24,104 nt of DNA, taken from NCBI GenBank assembly GCA_038232415.1, contig JBBSHY010000015.1:1-24104 (forward strand). Reading direction: 5' to 3'. This stretch comes from JBBRXZ01 sp038232415 (GTDB taxonomy: Bacteria; Patescibacteriota; Saccharimonadia; Saccharimonadales; UBA4665). Numbering within the stretch: position 1 is the stretch's first letter; each line of letters starts with the position of its first letter. This document shows positions 6,480 through 14,045 of this stretch, piece after piece. Made by a program: the position numbers and the translations under genes. The notes under the pieces are model-generated. The model did no database searches. It was not told the DNA's origin and was given only the letters and a program-made list of their open reading frames with translations.

Positions 6480-7247
6480 TTATAATTTCGGTAATTTATA
6501 AGAGGGTGCTTGGAGAGCTTTGTCCAGTGCGTCATTGATGATAGGTGTCCAGAGGGCGTAGCCGCGGGCATTGGGGTGAAATTTATCGGCAGCAAATAAA
6601 GTGGGGTCAGCCAGGAAAGCCTTACGGGTTTTAATGGCAATTGGCGCTAATGTCAACTGGCATTCTTTGATTACCAGCGCGACCGCAGTGTTAACCTGCC
6701 GAGTCCTAAGCCCCATTATTTGTTTAACAGGCCAGCGGAAGCGGCTGACTGAATCCATGGCCGGCGAACCGGTAACGATAATGCGAATTTGGCTATTAGC
6801 TTTTTTTAAACCGTCGGCTACTTGTTGTATAGACGTTTTAATGGTTTTACCGCTGGTAAAGTGTGTTGCGTCATTGGCGCCAACACCTAATAACACTACA
6901 TCTGGTTTATACTTGACTGCCTGCCTGAGCTGCACATCCAATACAGTTTTAGCTACTGCTCCCGATACCCCGACATTTATGAATCTTACGCGGTATTTCC
7001 GAGCTAGATGTTTAGCACTGGCCATAGCATAACTGTGGTTATAATTTGTACCTTGCCCAATTGAAGTACTGTCACCCATGACAACGTAAGTTAGTTCAGG
7101 TCCCAAACCAAGCATTATTGGTTTACGGTCTATAACCGGTGCGGGCAAGTTAGAGCCGTTATATTTAATAATCAAAAATTCAATCAATAATAAAGTCAAA
7201 ATTATTAAAACAACAGAGATAAATATCAATAGGATGCTGTGTTTCAC
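6480..7247 (-). CDS. Membrane-anchored SGNH/GDSL-type hydrolase
   Basis: 255 aa. The N-terminus has one hydrophobic segment (about 5-28) that would act as an uncleaved signal anchor, leaving the catalytic domain outside the membrane. SGNH blocks are all present: block I VVMGDSTSIGQG with Ser60, block II Gly in NVGVSGA (about 91-97), block III GANDAT with Asn125, and block V DKFHPNARGY with Asp221 and His224. Members are esterases or lipases, some of which de-acetylate glycans; the substrate is unknown here. The start is GTG with AAGG 8 nt upstream. It lies 33 bp after the permease gene on the same strand, so it may be the last gene of the metal-response operon. Confidence 0.88.
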   Translation of the reverse strand: MKHSILLIFISVVLIILTLLLIEFLIIKYNGSNLPAPVIDRKPIMLGLGPELTYVVMGDSTSIGQGTNYNHSYAMASAKHLARKYRVRFINVGVSGAVAKTVLDVQLRQAVKYKPDVVLLGVGANDATHFTSGKTIKTSIQQVADGLKKANSQIRIIVTGSPAMDSVSRFRWPVKQIMGLRTRQVNTAVALVIKECQLTLAPIAIKTRKAFLADPTLFAADKFHPNARGYALWTPIINDALDKALQAPSYKLPKL

Positions 7248-7280
7248 TGCTTGTGCCTTAACCGCCCGTATCTGTAAGGG

Positions 7281-8438
7281 CTAATGTGATTTACCTTTCT
7301 GATTACTGTTCATCATCTTTAGCATCATAGGACCGCCGGTGCGCAGGAAACGCCAGACCAAAACAACAGCGAGAAGCATAAAGATAATATTGAGCACGCT
7401 CGTATAGTTAAAGGCAATATTCGGGTCTAGTACAGTTGCATTCCGCGTATGGGGTGTTAGGTGCAGGATAGCAAATATAATCTCTACCAAATAGCCGGCA
7501 ACTACCATGGCAATATAGAAAGTGCCGAATAGGAAGGCTGCCATTTTGAAGCCGTAATACTTTTTGTATATCCGTAGAATTGGAAAAACTATTAAATCGG
7601 CGAAAATAAAGCTAATGACACCACCAAAGCTGATACCACCATTCCATAGCACGGCTGCCAGTGGCACATTACCAACGCTACAGACAAAGCTAATGACGGC
7701 TATCAATGGCCCTACAATCGGCCCCCAGATTACCGAAACAAGCGGGTGAGAGCTAAAGAAGAACTTTTCAAAAAAGCTGGCCGGTACCCAGGCCGCAATT
7801 GCACCTGCAATAAGCAAGCCTAATACAATATCAGTCCATACACTAGCCCAGTCCATAACAAAGAAATGACTGGTTGCTGTTTTACCCTCTTTTGAAAATA
7901 GTTTTTGTAAGATTGAGCCCTTGCCGCTGACAGACATATCGTCCATGGCGGCGTGTCCTTCCATCCGTCCAGCCAAGCCTTTCTTAGCCTGTGCATGAGC
8001 TGCTTCAAGCAGCTTTGGCGTTAGGAAACGACGGAAAACTATTGCCAACACAATTATCATAATCGGACCGCCAACAAACTCGGCTAACGTAAAGCGCCAG
8101 CCAAGCAGCAAAGCCATAATTATGCCAAGTTCAACCACGAGGTTTGTGCTGGCTATTTCAAAAGCCATAGCAGATGTAAAATCAGCGCCTTTCTGGAATA
8201 TGGAGCGTGCAAGAGCAACCGCAGCATACGAACAAGATGACGAAGCTGCTCCGAGTGCTGTAGCCAACGCCAATGTTTTTGGCTTATCGTCAGGTAACAG
8301 TTTGCTCATCTGACGATGCGACACCACGGCCTGAATGGCAGCCGAGAGACCAAAGCCTAATATGAGTGGCCACAGTATTTCCCAGCCCATCGCAAACGCC
8401 ATCGACAGGGCATGTTCTATAGAGTGCAATATCTCCAT
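7281..8438 (-). CDS. ArsP/YraQ-type permease (DUF318 family)
   Basis: 385 aa, polytopic inner-membrane protein with about 8-10 hydrophobic segments. Family hallmarks are the Ser/Cys cluster AASSSCSYAAVALA (Cys69) and the second signature FVCSVGNVPLAAVLW (Cys253, Asn257). Between them a cytoplasm-length loop (about 140-195) contains Met and His residues (RMEGHAAMDDM). The C-terminal tail is also Met-rich. Characterised relatives export trivalent organoarsenicals, while many are uncharacterised. Here it follows a CsoR-family repressor and a DUF305 protein with an 8-bp gap, so metal, probably copper, handling is more likely than arsenic; this is inference from context. No P-type ATPase is present in the window. 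Confidence 0.85.
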   Translation of the reverse strand: MEILHSIEHALSMAFAMGWEILWPLILGFGLSAAIQAVVSHRQMSKLLPDDKPKTLALATALGAASSSCSYAAVALARSIFQKGADFTSAMAFEIASTNLVVELGIIMALLLGWRFTLAEFVGGPIMIIVLAIVFRRFLTPKLLEAAHAQAKKGLAGRMEGHAAMDDMSVSGKGSILQKLFSKEGKTATSHFFVMDWASVWTDIVLGLLIAGAIAAWVPASFFEKFFFSSHPLVSVIWGPIVGPLIAVISFVCSVGNVPLAAVLWNGGISFGGVISFIFADLIVFPILRIYKKYYGFKMAAFLFGTFYIAMVVAGYLVEIIFAILHLTPHTRNATVLDPNIAFNYTSVLNIIFMLLAVVLVWRFLRTGGPMMLKMMNSNQKGKSH

Positions 8439-8446
8439 AATGAATT

Positions 8447-8878
8447 CTAGTGGCTCATATGGTCCATGCCTTGCATGGAATCAGTACTCGAGCTAGTAAC
8501 GTAACCCCACTGTGTCTGCCATAGTTGCATCTGAGAGATTTCACTCGTTTGAGCGGACATGATGTTACCTGCAAGGTTCTTAATTTCATCGTGCTTAGCG
8601 TTAGCTTGCGCCAGCTTAGCCATATCGATAGCACCCTGATGATGACTTACCATTTCTGTAATAAATGTTTTATCAAAATCATCACCCGTTTTGCCTTTTA
8701 GTTGCTCGCTCGTATCTGACATAGACATTGAGCTATGGCCGGAACTTGATGCAGATGAATGCGTGCCGGTATCTACCTTAGAGTTATTATCATTCTTGGT
8801 AGCTGCACTGACGCTTAACGTGCCAGCTATGCCAATTATTAAACCTGCTATTACTGCTGCGATAGTATTCTTTTTCAT
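8447..8878 (-). CDS. Exported DUF305 protein, Met/His-rich (candidate copper-binding)
   Basis: 143 aa. Residues 1-25 are a signal peptide or anchor (MKKNTIAAVIAG, then LSVSAA). A low-complexity Ser/His/Met linker (about 38-55) precedes the DUF305 domain with its hallmark SHHQGAIDMA (His79-His80 region) and MQLWQTQW. The C-terminus MQGMDHMSH is again Met/His-rich. DUF305 includes extracytoplasmic copper-binding proteins such as CopM of cyanobacteria. A GTG at 8881 is in frame, but the ATG at 8878 is chosen because AAGGAGT is 5 nt upstream. It overlaps the repressor's stop as TGATG, so translation is coupled. Copper binding is inferred. Confidence 0.88.
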   Translation of the reverse strand: MKKNTIAAVIAGLIIGIAGTLSVSAATKNDNNSKVDTGTHSSASSSGHSSMSMSDTSEQLKGKTGDDFDKTFITEMVSHHQGAIDMAKLAQANAKHDEIKNLAGNIMSAQTSEISQMQLWQTQWGYVTSSSTDSMQGMDHMSH

Positions 8879-9162
8879 CACTTACTCCTTATGTTATTTA
8901 ACTCGTACAGGCTTAATAGTTCAGTAAGTGCCTTTTCTTGGGTCTTTTTGTGGCCAGTGCTGAGCATATCGGTAACATGCGTCCGCAAGTGATTTTCCAG
9001 TATTAACTTATTGAGTGATGCTAAAGACCGTTGTATAGCCAAACCTTGCGTCAGTATGTCCATACAATAGGCTTCGCTATCAATCATCTTTTGCAGGCCC
9101 TTAATTTGGCCTTCAATTATCTTTGATCGATGTACCGCTCGTTTCTTAATGTCAACAATCAT
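8878..9162 (-). CDS. csoR: CsoR/RcnR-family metal-sensing repressor
   Basis: 94 aa, all-helical DUF156-type DNA-binding repressor. The family core HRSKIIEGQIKGLQKMID is near the N-terminus and YCMDILTQ gives the conserved Cys33. The other ligand positions read NHLRTHV, that is His58 and His62. Copper CsoR normally has Cys-His-Cys, so His62 in the third position is closer to RcnR (Ni/Co), which lacks the same N-terminal His here. Metal specificity is therefore open. The start coincides with the expected transcription start (-10 TATATT 6 nt upstream). A palindrome of CsoR-operator type lies between -35 and -10, so autoregulation of the whole operon is likely. Confidence 0.9.
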   Translation of the reverse strand: MIVDIKKRAVHRSKIIEGQIKGLQKMIDSEAYCMDILTQGLAIQRSLASLNKLILENHLRTHVTDMLSTGHKKTQEKALTELLSLYELNNIRSK

Positions 9163-9168
9163 ATCTAT

Positions 9169-9198
9169 AATATATACCCCCTAGGGGTATCAAGTCAA
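9169..9198 (-). promoter_or_regulatory. Promoter and CsoR-type operator of the metal-response operon
   Basis: On the minus strand TTGACT (9198-9193), 18 nt, TATATT (9174-9169), then 6 nt to the ATG, predicting a leaderless mRNA. Within the spacer, ATACCCC-N3-GGGGTAT (9174-9190) is a perfect 7-bp inverted repeat of the G/C-tract type bound by CsoR-family repressors. Binding there would block RNA polymerase until metal is sensed. Confidence 0.8.
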
Positions 9199-9231
9199 AT
9201 TTAGTAGACACAGCAATAGTTGTCATTATAC

Positions 9232-9260
9232 TTGCACTAGCAACATGTAAAGTATATAAT
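9232..9260 (+). promoter_or_regulatory. Sigma-70-type promoter for the orphan 255-aa gene
   Basis: TTGCAC (9232-9237), a 17-nt spacer and a consensus TATAAT (9255-9260) lie 12 nt before the ATG at 9273, leaving a leader of about 5 nt without a Shine-Dalgarno. It shares the TTGCAC-17 architecture with the XRE gene promoter at 4176. Confidence 0.65.
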
Positions 9261-9272
9261 ATATTATTCCTT

Positions 9273-10040
9273 ATGTTAGCGTATGGTTTTGAAGATTTCC
9301 AAGCATTCTGTGGGCAACAAAACGTTGTTCTAGACCCTAGACTGCAAAATGCAGCTTTCAATTCTGAACAAACCTTTGGTGGCAAAGATATTTTCGGGCC
9401 TAACGATATGATGCGAGCTATAAACATGGCTGCCAGACTAAAGTGCTTTTCACCTGAACAGGCTATAGCCAATGCGCCCATAGAATTAGGGGGTCAATCA
9501 TTCAGAAATAACGTTGCGGCGTTAACTTTAGTAAACATTATAAATGCCGGTTTAGAGTGCGAAAAAGTTGTCCCCTCAGCCAATGACTTACCGGGTGTAA
9601 AAAGGGGAATAGATGCCTGTATGGCATCTGATAATAAGTTTACAGAAACAGCTAACAGGATTTTAGCGGGTAAAGGAAGAGAGTGCCAGATTATAGGTAA
9701 CGACAAGCCTTTACTTTTACGAAAAGGCAATGGCATTGCCTCGACACTATCTTTGGATAAAATCAGGATAAATGGAGGGAATTATCCGGCAGGTTCTATT
9801 TTGAGACTGGAATTGCTTTCTGATCCAGATCAGTACATACCAAGACCTAATTTAGAGAGGGCTGAATCTGTAGATATAGGAGAGGTGAGGGGTGCCAGCT
9901 TCGTGAGATTATCAGCTTTGGCTTTCAACCTAGAGGAACGGAAGTATATTTTTGGTGATCTGAACGGATGCCTCAGAAAAATAAAAATACAGGACATAAA
10001 AGAGATAGCCAGGCTGGCCTTTATCCCACAAACAACATAA
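9273..10040 (+). CDS. Hypothetical protein, 255 aa, no recognised family
   Basis: No signal peptide or membrane segment is evident, so it is probably cytoplasmic. The protein has two visible halves. Residues about 1-130 are helix-like with scattered cysteines (AFCGQQN, LKCFSPEQ, GLECEKV, DACMASD). From about 140 on, beta-rich sequence appears (GKGRECQIIG, KPLLLRKGNG, RINGGNYPAGSILRLELL), ending in a charged helical tail. The separate Cys positions do not form an obvious zinc motif. The promoter is among the strongest in the window. It is divergent from the CsoR operon across 110 bp containing the operator, so it might be affected by that regulator. I do not recognise a function. Confidence 0.7.
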   Translation: MLAYGFEDFQAFCGQQNVVLDPRLQNAAFNSEQTFGGKDIFGPNDMMRAINMAARLKCFSPEQAIANAPIELGGQSFRNNVAALTLVNIINAGLECEKVVPSANDLPGVKRGIDACMASDNKFTETANRILAGKGRECQIIGNDKPLLLRKGNGIASTLSLDKIRINGGNYPAGSILRLELLSDPDQYIPRPNLERAESVDIGEVRGASFVRLSALAFNLEERKYIFGDLNGCLRKIKIQDIKEIARLAFIPQTT

Positions 10041-10140
10041 AAGCTATGACTTTACAGAGGTCTTTTGTTCTTCTAAAATATTAATTTAGCTTCACTTTCA
10101 ACCTATAAGTAGGTATCTAATTTAGCACTCACAAACAAAG

Positions 10141-10217
10141 TGGTACGCCCGGACGGATTCGAACCGCCGACCCTCTGTTCCGAAGACAGATGCTCTAATC
10201 CGCTGAGCTACGGGCGC
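10141..10217 (-). tRNA. tRNA-Arg (UCG anticodon)
   Basis: 77 nt on the minus strand. Acceptor strands GCGCCCG and CGGGCGT pair (first pair G-U), discriminator A and an encoded CCA follow. The D-arm reads TAGCTCAGCGGATTAGAGCA. The anticodon stem TCTGT/ACAGA encloses CTTCGGA, giving UCG (codon CGA). The T-loop is GGTTCGAATCC. It lies between the orphan gene and folC. Confidence 0.97.
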
Positions 10218-10228
10218 CTAATATGACG

Positions 10229-10234
10229 TATACT
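10229..10234 (+). promoter_or_regulatory. Candidate -10 for the folC-folA operon
   Basis: TATACT at 10229-10234 lies 29 nt before the GTG start. A leader of about 20 nt would keep the GGAG at 10251-10254. No good -35 is visible; the expected position overlaps the tRNA-Arg gene. Confidence 0.35.
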
Positions 10235-10263
10235 ATTTTAACAGAGAAGAGGAGTCATAGACA

Positions 10264-11514
10264 GTGAAGCCAATAACCAGTTTTACAGAAGCTAAACAGT
10301 ATCTGGACCGATTTTACCTTAACGCCCGAACGAAGTATACGCTGACTAATATGCGTCAGCTAATGGCTTATCTGGATAATCCACAGAACAAGTTCCGGGC
10401 AGTACATGTGGCGGGTACTTCCGGCAAGACCTCTACAGCTTACTATATGGCAGCGTTATTGACAGCGTCCGGGCAAAAAACCGGACTGACTATTTCGCCG
10501 CATATTGATGAAATTAATGAGCGTGTCCAGATTAATGGCCGGCCTCTGCCTGAAGCTGAATTTTGCCGGGCTTTGACAAGCTTTCTTGAACAGGTTAAAG
10601 CCAGTCCGGTGAAACCGTCTTGGTTTGAAGCAATGGTAGCCTTTGCTTATTGGTATTTTGCCCGAGAGAAAGTTGATTATGCCGTGGTGGAGGTTGGTTT
10701 AGGCGGCTTAAAAGACGGCACCAACGTTATTGACCGTGCTGATAAAATTTGTATTATTACTGACATTGGCTATGACCACACTAACGTACTCGGTAAAAAT
10801 CTGACCGAAATTGCCGCTCAAAAAATTGGCATTGTAGGGCAGCAAAATACAGTTTTTACTTATCGTCAAACCCTGGACGTTATGAAGGTGATTGAGAATC
10901 AAGTATCACGGCAGCAAGCGTCTTTGCAGATAGTAAACAAAGCTAATGAACAGTTAAATGCAAGTACTATACCTAAATATCAATACCGTAACTGGCAGCT
11001 GGCATATTGGGCTTTTAGGCATTTAGAACAGCGTGATCATATGAAACACTTAACAAGTCAAGAGTTAGCTAAAACCCAGTTAATAAATATCCCGGGACGA
11101 ATGGAAATCAGGCAGATCAGTGGCAAAACGATAATTATGGATGGGGCCCATAATGTCCAGAAAATGACAGCCTTTGTAGAAAGTTTCCACATGCTTTACC
11201 CGGAACAAAAGCCGGCAATTTTATTGGCAGTCAAAGAAGGTAAAGATTACCAACAGCTAGTACCAGTATTAGCCCCTTTGGCGAGCCGTATTATCACCAC
11301 GAGTTTTAAAGCTACGCAGGATTTACCGTTTGTATCAATGAGCCCAGAAGTGCTAGGCAAAGTTCTGCTTATTGCCGGAGCCAAAGAAGTTATAAGCATC
11401 GCCGACCAAAATGAAGCTTTCCAAGCTCTGCTAACTACGCCTGAAAAAGTCTGTATAATAACCGGTTCGTTTTACTTGCTCAGCCAAATAAGAAATAATG
11501 GGCAGTTAGTATGA
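10264..11514 (+). CDS. folC: Folylpolyglutamate synthase / Mur-ligase-like (FolC)
   Basis: 416 aa. ATP-dependent ligase adding glutamate to folates, which retains them in the cell. The Mur-ligase P-loop reads VAGTSGKTSTAYY (about 50-62); FolC usually has GTNGKGS, so it is a divergent member. Other family blocks are SPHIDEINERVQING, VVEVGLGGLKDGTN, ITDIGYDHTNVLG, and PGRMEI followed by MDGAHN. Length and order match FolC rather than MurC-F. The start is GTG, with GGAG 9 nt upstream. The stop overlaps the folA start as ATGA, linking it to dihydrofolate reductase and supporting a folate role. Whether it also has dihydrofolate synthase activity cannot be told. Confidence 0.92.
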   Translation: MKPITSFTEAKQYLDRFYLNARTKYTLTNMRQLMAYLDNPQNKFRAVHVAGTSGKTSTAYYMAALLTASGQKTGLTISPHIDEINERVQINGRPLPEAEFCRALTSFLEQVKASPVKPSWFEAMVAFAYWYFAREKVDYAVVEVGLGGLKDGTNVIDRADKICIITDIGYDHTNVLGKNLTEIAAQKIGIVGQQNTVFTYRQTLDVMKVIENQVSRQQASLQIVNKANEQLNASTIPKYQYRNWQLAYWAFRHLEQRDHMKHLTSQELAKTQLINIPGRMEIRQISGKTIIMDGAHNVQKMTAFVESFHMLYPEQKPAILLAVKEGKDYQQLVPVLAPLASRIITTSFKATQDLPFVSMSPEVLGKVLLIAGAKEVISIADQNEAFQALLTTPEKVCIITGSFYLLSQIRNNGQLV

Positions 11515-12008
11515 ATCGTTTAATTATTGCCATTGATCGTAAGCGCGGCCTTGCTAAGAAAGGGTTTATGCCGTGGTATATTCCCGAAGACGAGCTATAC
11601 TTTACCGATCAAACAAAAACCCATGGCGGCAATATACTGGTAGGACGCATAACATATAAAACCTTTAAAGGACCTTTAGCAAGCCGAAAAAATTATGTAC
11701 TGACACACCAAAAAGAGTCTGGGAAAGGCGTCACACTTATTCACGATCTCAATAAATTTCTGGAAGATTTTGGTGATAAAGATCTATGGATAGTTGGCGG
11801 CGCAGCAGTATTTGAGCAAGTTATGGCAGCAGGCAAAGCTGATGAGCTCTATATTACACATATAGATGCTGACTTTGGCTGTGACCAGTTTTTTCCTGAA
11901 TACGAAGCCGATTTTGTCTTACGCAACCAAAGTGAACCGCAGGAGCAAAACGGTTTTCATTTTATTTATACTATATATTATAAAGCTAATAACCAAACTG
12001 CGCTCTAA
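11511..12008 (+). CDS. folA: Dihydrofolate reductase (FolA)
   Basis: 165 aa. NADPH-dependent reduction of dihydrofolate to tetrahydrofolate. MPW with Trp22 and the acidic Asp27 of the active site (IPEDELYF) fall at the same numbers as in E. coli DHFR, as does Phe31. NADPH-binding blocks are ILVGRITYKTF and LWIVGGAAVFEQ, and ITHIDADFGCDQFFPE matches the conserved C-terminal strand. Translation is coupled to folC by a 4-bp ATGA overlap. No thymidylate synthase lies beside it. Confidence 0.96.
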   Translation: MNRLIIAIDRKRGLAKKGFMPWYIPEDELYFTDQTKTHGGNILVGRITYKTFKGPLASRKNYVLTHQKESGKGVTLIHDLNKFLEDFGDKDLWIVGGAAVFEQVMAAGKADELYITHIDADFGCDQFFPEYEADFVLRNQSEPQEQNGFHFIYTIYYKANNQTAL

Positions 12009-12020
12009 TAGCCGAGTCAG

Positions 12021-12158
12021 TTACATAATATCGGTTTCTTCAAATTCAGAATCTGGCAGGCTTGAATTGGATAAGGGGATATAAATCCCGACTTTTCGCG
12101 CAATTTGTCTGGTTCGGGAAGTAATTCGATGAATTGTGACCCCTTCAGTAACTATCAT
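12021..12158 (-). CDS. Small ORF, 45 aa, function unknown
   Basis: ATG at 12158 has GGAGG (12168-12164) 5 nt upstream. The product begins MIVTEGVTIHRITSRTRQIA, has a basic middle and an acidic end (DSEFEETDIM). The frame stays open to a GTG at 12242 (73 aa, adding a hydrophobic segment NFLTILMLIISLLGV), but no ribosome binding site supports that start. It converges on folA with 12 bp between. No family recognised. Confidence 0.4.
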   Translation of the reverse strand: MIVTEGVTIHRITSRTRQIARKVGIYIPLSNSSLPDSEFEETDIM

Positions 12159-12246
12159 AATAACCTCCATTATAGGCATGGGTTTTACACCTAACAGTGA
12201 GATAATTAACATGAGTATTGTTAAAAAATTCATAGTCGGCACTCAT
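12145..12246 (-). CDS. Small ORF, 33 aa, overlapping the 45-aa ORF
   Basis: ATG at 12246 follows AAGGGA (12256-12251) by 4 nt. The product begins MSADYEFFNNTHVNYLTVRC and is rich in Tyr and Asn. It overlaps the next ORF start by 14 nt, an arrangement that would permit translational coupling. It competes with the extended 73-aa frame; at most one of the two is likely real. Confidence 0.25.
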   Translation of the reverse strand: MSADYEFFNNTHVNYLTVRCKTHAYNGGYYDSY

Positions 12247-12306
12247 AGCATCCCTTATGCTTAGAACTAGTTAAACAAAACTAAGAACTAAGGAAGGATA
12301 CCTAGC

Positions 12307-12399
12307 ATGTCCAGAGACACAAAAAGTTACTGCCGAATGACTTTCAGATCCTATTTTGACTTCAGCCATCAGTACGATGAAATCCCGTCTATAGCCTAG
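12307..12399 (+). CDS. Small ORF, 30 aa, function unknown
   Basis: ATG at 12307 is preceded by AGGAAGGA (12291-12298) with 8 nt spacing. The product starts MSRDTKSYCRMTFRSYFDFS. No promoter or family was recognised. It sits in the 437-bp stretch between folA and the GlsB-like gene, which otherwise holds only the two minus-strand small ORFs. Confidence 0.25.
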   Translation: MSRDTKSYCRMTFRSYFDFSHQYDEIPSIA

Positions 12400-12445
12400 A
12401 GCTTAAACAGTAACAGGAATAAAAATAAAAGTAAGGAGGTGTATT

Positions 12446-12715
12446 TTGACTATTTTAACTATATTGGTGATCGGTGGACTTGTCGGCTGGCTGGCAGGAC
12501 GTTTGATGGGACATAATCAGGGCATGCTAGTCAGCATGTGTATTGGTATCGTTGGCTCTCTGCTCGGTAGTTTCGTATCGCTGCTTTTTGTTGGCAGCGA
12601 TGAATCATATTTAGCATTTAGCTGGGTGGGGGTAGCCTGGGCGTTCATAGGCTCTGTACTATTGTTTGTGATTATGAATGCTTTAACTTCGCGTCATCAC
12701 CACCGTGGTATTTAA
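12446..12715 (+). CDS. GlsB/YeaQ/YmgE-family (transglycosylase-associated) membrane protein
   Basis: 89 aa with three hydrophobic segments. The first has the family's glycine-rich pattern (ILVIGGLVGWLAGRLMG), followed by GIVGSLLGSFVSLLF and AFIGSVLLFVIMNAL. The C-terminus is His-rich (SRHHHRGI). Relatives are envelope stress-associated proteins of unclear activity. The start codon is TTG, decided by a near-perfect AAGGAGGT ending 5 nt upstream. The last 4 bp overlap the end of the convergent YihY gene. Confidence 0.88.
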   Translation: MTILTILVIGGLVGWLAGRLMGHNQGMLVSMCIGIVGSLLGSFVSLLFVGSDESYLAFSWVGVAWAFIGSVLLFVIMNALTSRHHHRGI

Positions 12716-13668
12716 GCGTGTTTTTTAAACTTTACCCCGACCTGTTCAGCTTGATGTAGCTTGTCGGATCTCGCTAGCGATGCAGCCGCGACTTTATCGG
12801 CTGGAGTTAGCTTGCCTTGCAGACTGCGCGGGAAAAGGCCATACTCTCTTACCACGTCAATTTCTACGGCATAGAGAATTACCTGAGCTTGTAAATAAAT
12901 CCAAAATAACAGACCGAGCACTATAGCAAATGTTCCATAAGCGCTATCTAAGCCTTTGAGCTGGTGGGCCAGCAACGAGCTGCCGGCACTTTGCAGAATT
13001 TGAAGGCCTACAGCCGTTACACCTGCGCCATACAGTACTTTTTTGACAGGTTTATTACCGGCTATCGACAGTTTAAAGATTACAATAAATGTTGCCCATA
13101 GCAGTGCTGTACTAAACAATATACTCAGCATCTTTACATAAATACTATGACCTAAAATAGCTGTATAACCGGATAAAACTGTCGCAGCTACTAGACCTAT
13201 CCCACCGCCAAAAATAATTCCTAAACTGCGCAAGACATTTTTTAAAAATGGCGGCCGTTTGGTATTTGGAATATGCCATAGCGAACTAATAGTATACTGC
13301 AGTGCGTTGGCGCCCCCGCGAGCCGCATAAAGCGTTATTAGCAAACTAATTATAAGTGCCAAGCCAGTTTTTTTAGGACTGTGCGTAGCTTGCTGTAACT
13401 GATGTCCAATAAGCGGAAGATAATGGCTTATGCTTGATGAAAACTGGGCGCGAAGCGAAGGATCGTTTTTTAAGACTAACTGTGAGAGGCTGGTAAATAC
13501 AATCAATAACGGAAAAAGCGATAAAAACCCATAATAAGTTATGAGGGCACTTTGATAACTGCCATAATCTTCACCGTGTTTTTTAATAACGGCATATGGA
13601 AATCCTAAGCTAGCATGGTTGCGCTGAAAAGTATCGATCCTTTGGATAATTTTTTTTACAAAATTCAT
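12712..13668 (-). CDS. YihY/BrkB-family inner-membrane protein
   Basis: 318 aa, about six transmembrane helices. Typical pattern: YQSALITYYGFLSLFPLLIVF near residues 38-58, then LYAARGGANALQYTISSLW, KVLYGAGVTAVGLQILQ and the late YGTFAIVLGLLFWIYLQAQVILYAVEID. A charged cytoplasmic tail follows. The family was once called ribonuclease BN by mistake; its actual role is unknown, possibly in envelope transport. It follows the 72-aa membrane gene on the same strand by 33 bp. Confidence 0.92.
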   Translation of the reverse strand: MNFVKKIIQRIDTFQRNHASLGFPYAVIKKHGEDYGSYQSALITYYGFLSLFPLLIVFTSLSQLVLKNDPSLRAQFSSSISHYLPLIGHQLQQATHSPKKTGLALIISLLITLYAARGGANALQYTISSLWHIPNTKRPPFLKNVLRSLGIIFGGGIGLVAATVLSGYTAILGHSIYVKMLSILFSTALLWATFIVIFKLSIAGNKPVKKVLYGAGVTAVGLQILQSAGSSLLAHQLKGLDSAYGTFAIVLGLLFWIYLQAQVILYAVEIDVVREYGLFPRSLQGKLTPADKVAAASLARSDKLHQAEQVGVKFKKHA

Positions 13669-13701
13669 TTTTGGAGGTTGTTGGTTCTGTTCCTGATCTC
13701 T

Positions 13702-13920
13702 TCAGTGGACCTTTTTCACGGCTCTTTTAACTTTTTTTACCACTGAAGAGCCGGTGTTTAACACATCACTAGCAAAACTTAACTTCTCATCAATGGATTT
13801 ATGTATAGCTACGACTTTAGCCCTGATAACAAATACCGCAGCCACCAGCGCCAACAAAATTATTAGTATGAGGCTCATAAAAACTATTCCTAAAATGTAA
13901 AACGCGTGCTCTAAACCCAT
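13702..13920 (-). CDS. Small single-pass membrane protein, 72 aa
   Basis: One long hydrophobic segment (about 8-32, ILGIVFMSLILIILLALVA) is followed by a helical, basic tail (residues 33-72, ending KKVKRAVKKVH). This N-in anchor plus charged helix resembles DUF948/YtxH-like proteins in layout only. AAGGAG lies 10 nt before the ATG. It is probably in an operon with the YihY gene just downstream. Confidence 0.7.
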   Translation of the reverse strand: MGLEHAFYILGIVFMSLILIILLALVAAVFVIRAKVVAIHKSIDEKLSFASDVLNTGSSVVKKVKRAVKKVH

Positions 13921-14045
13921 AAAATTATCAGCTCCTTTTTAAGACCTAATTATTATCAAGCTTTCCCACTTGGGGTCATTATAGGCCTAACCGTTATAGA
14001 AACACAAGCTAAAAGTGACCAGGTAATTTGGGTTTAGAGATATAC

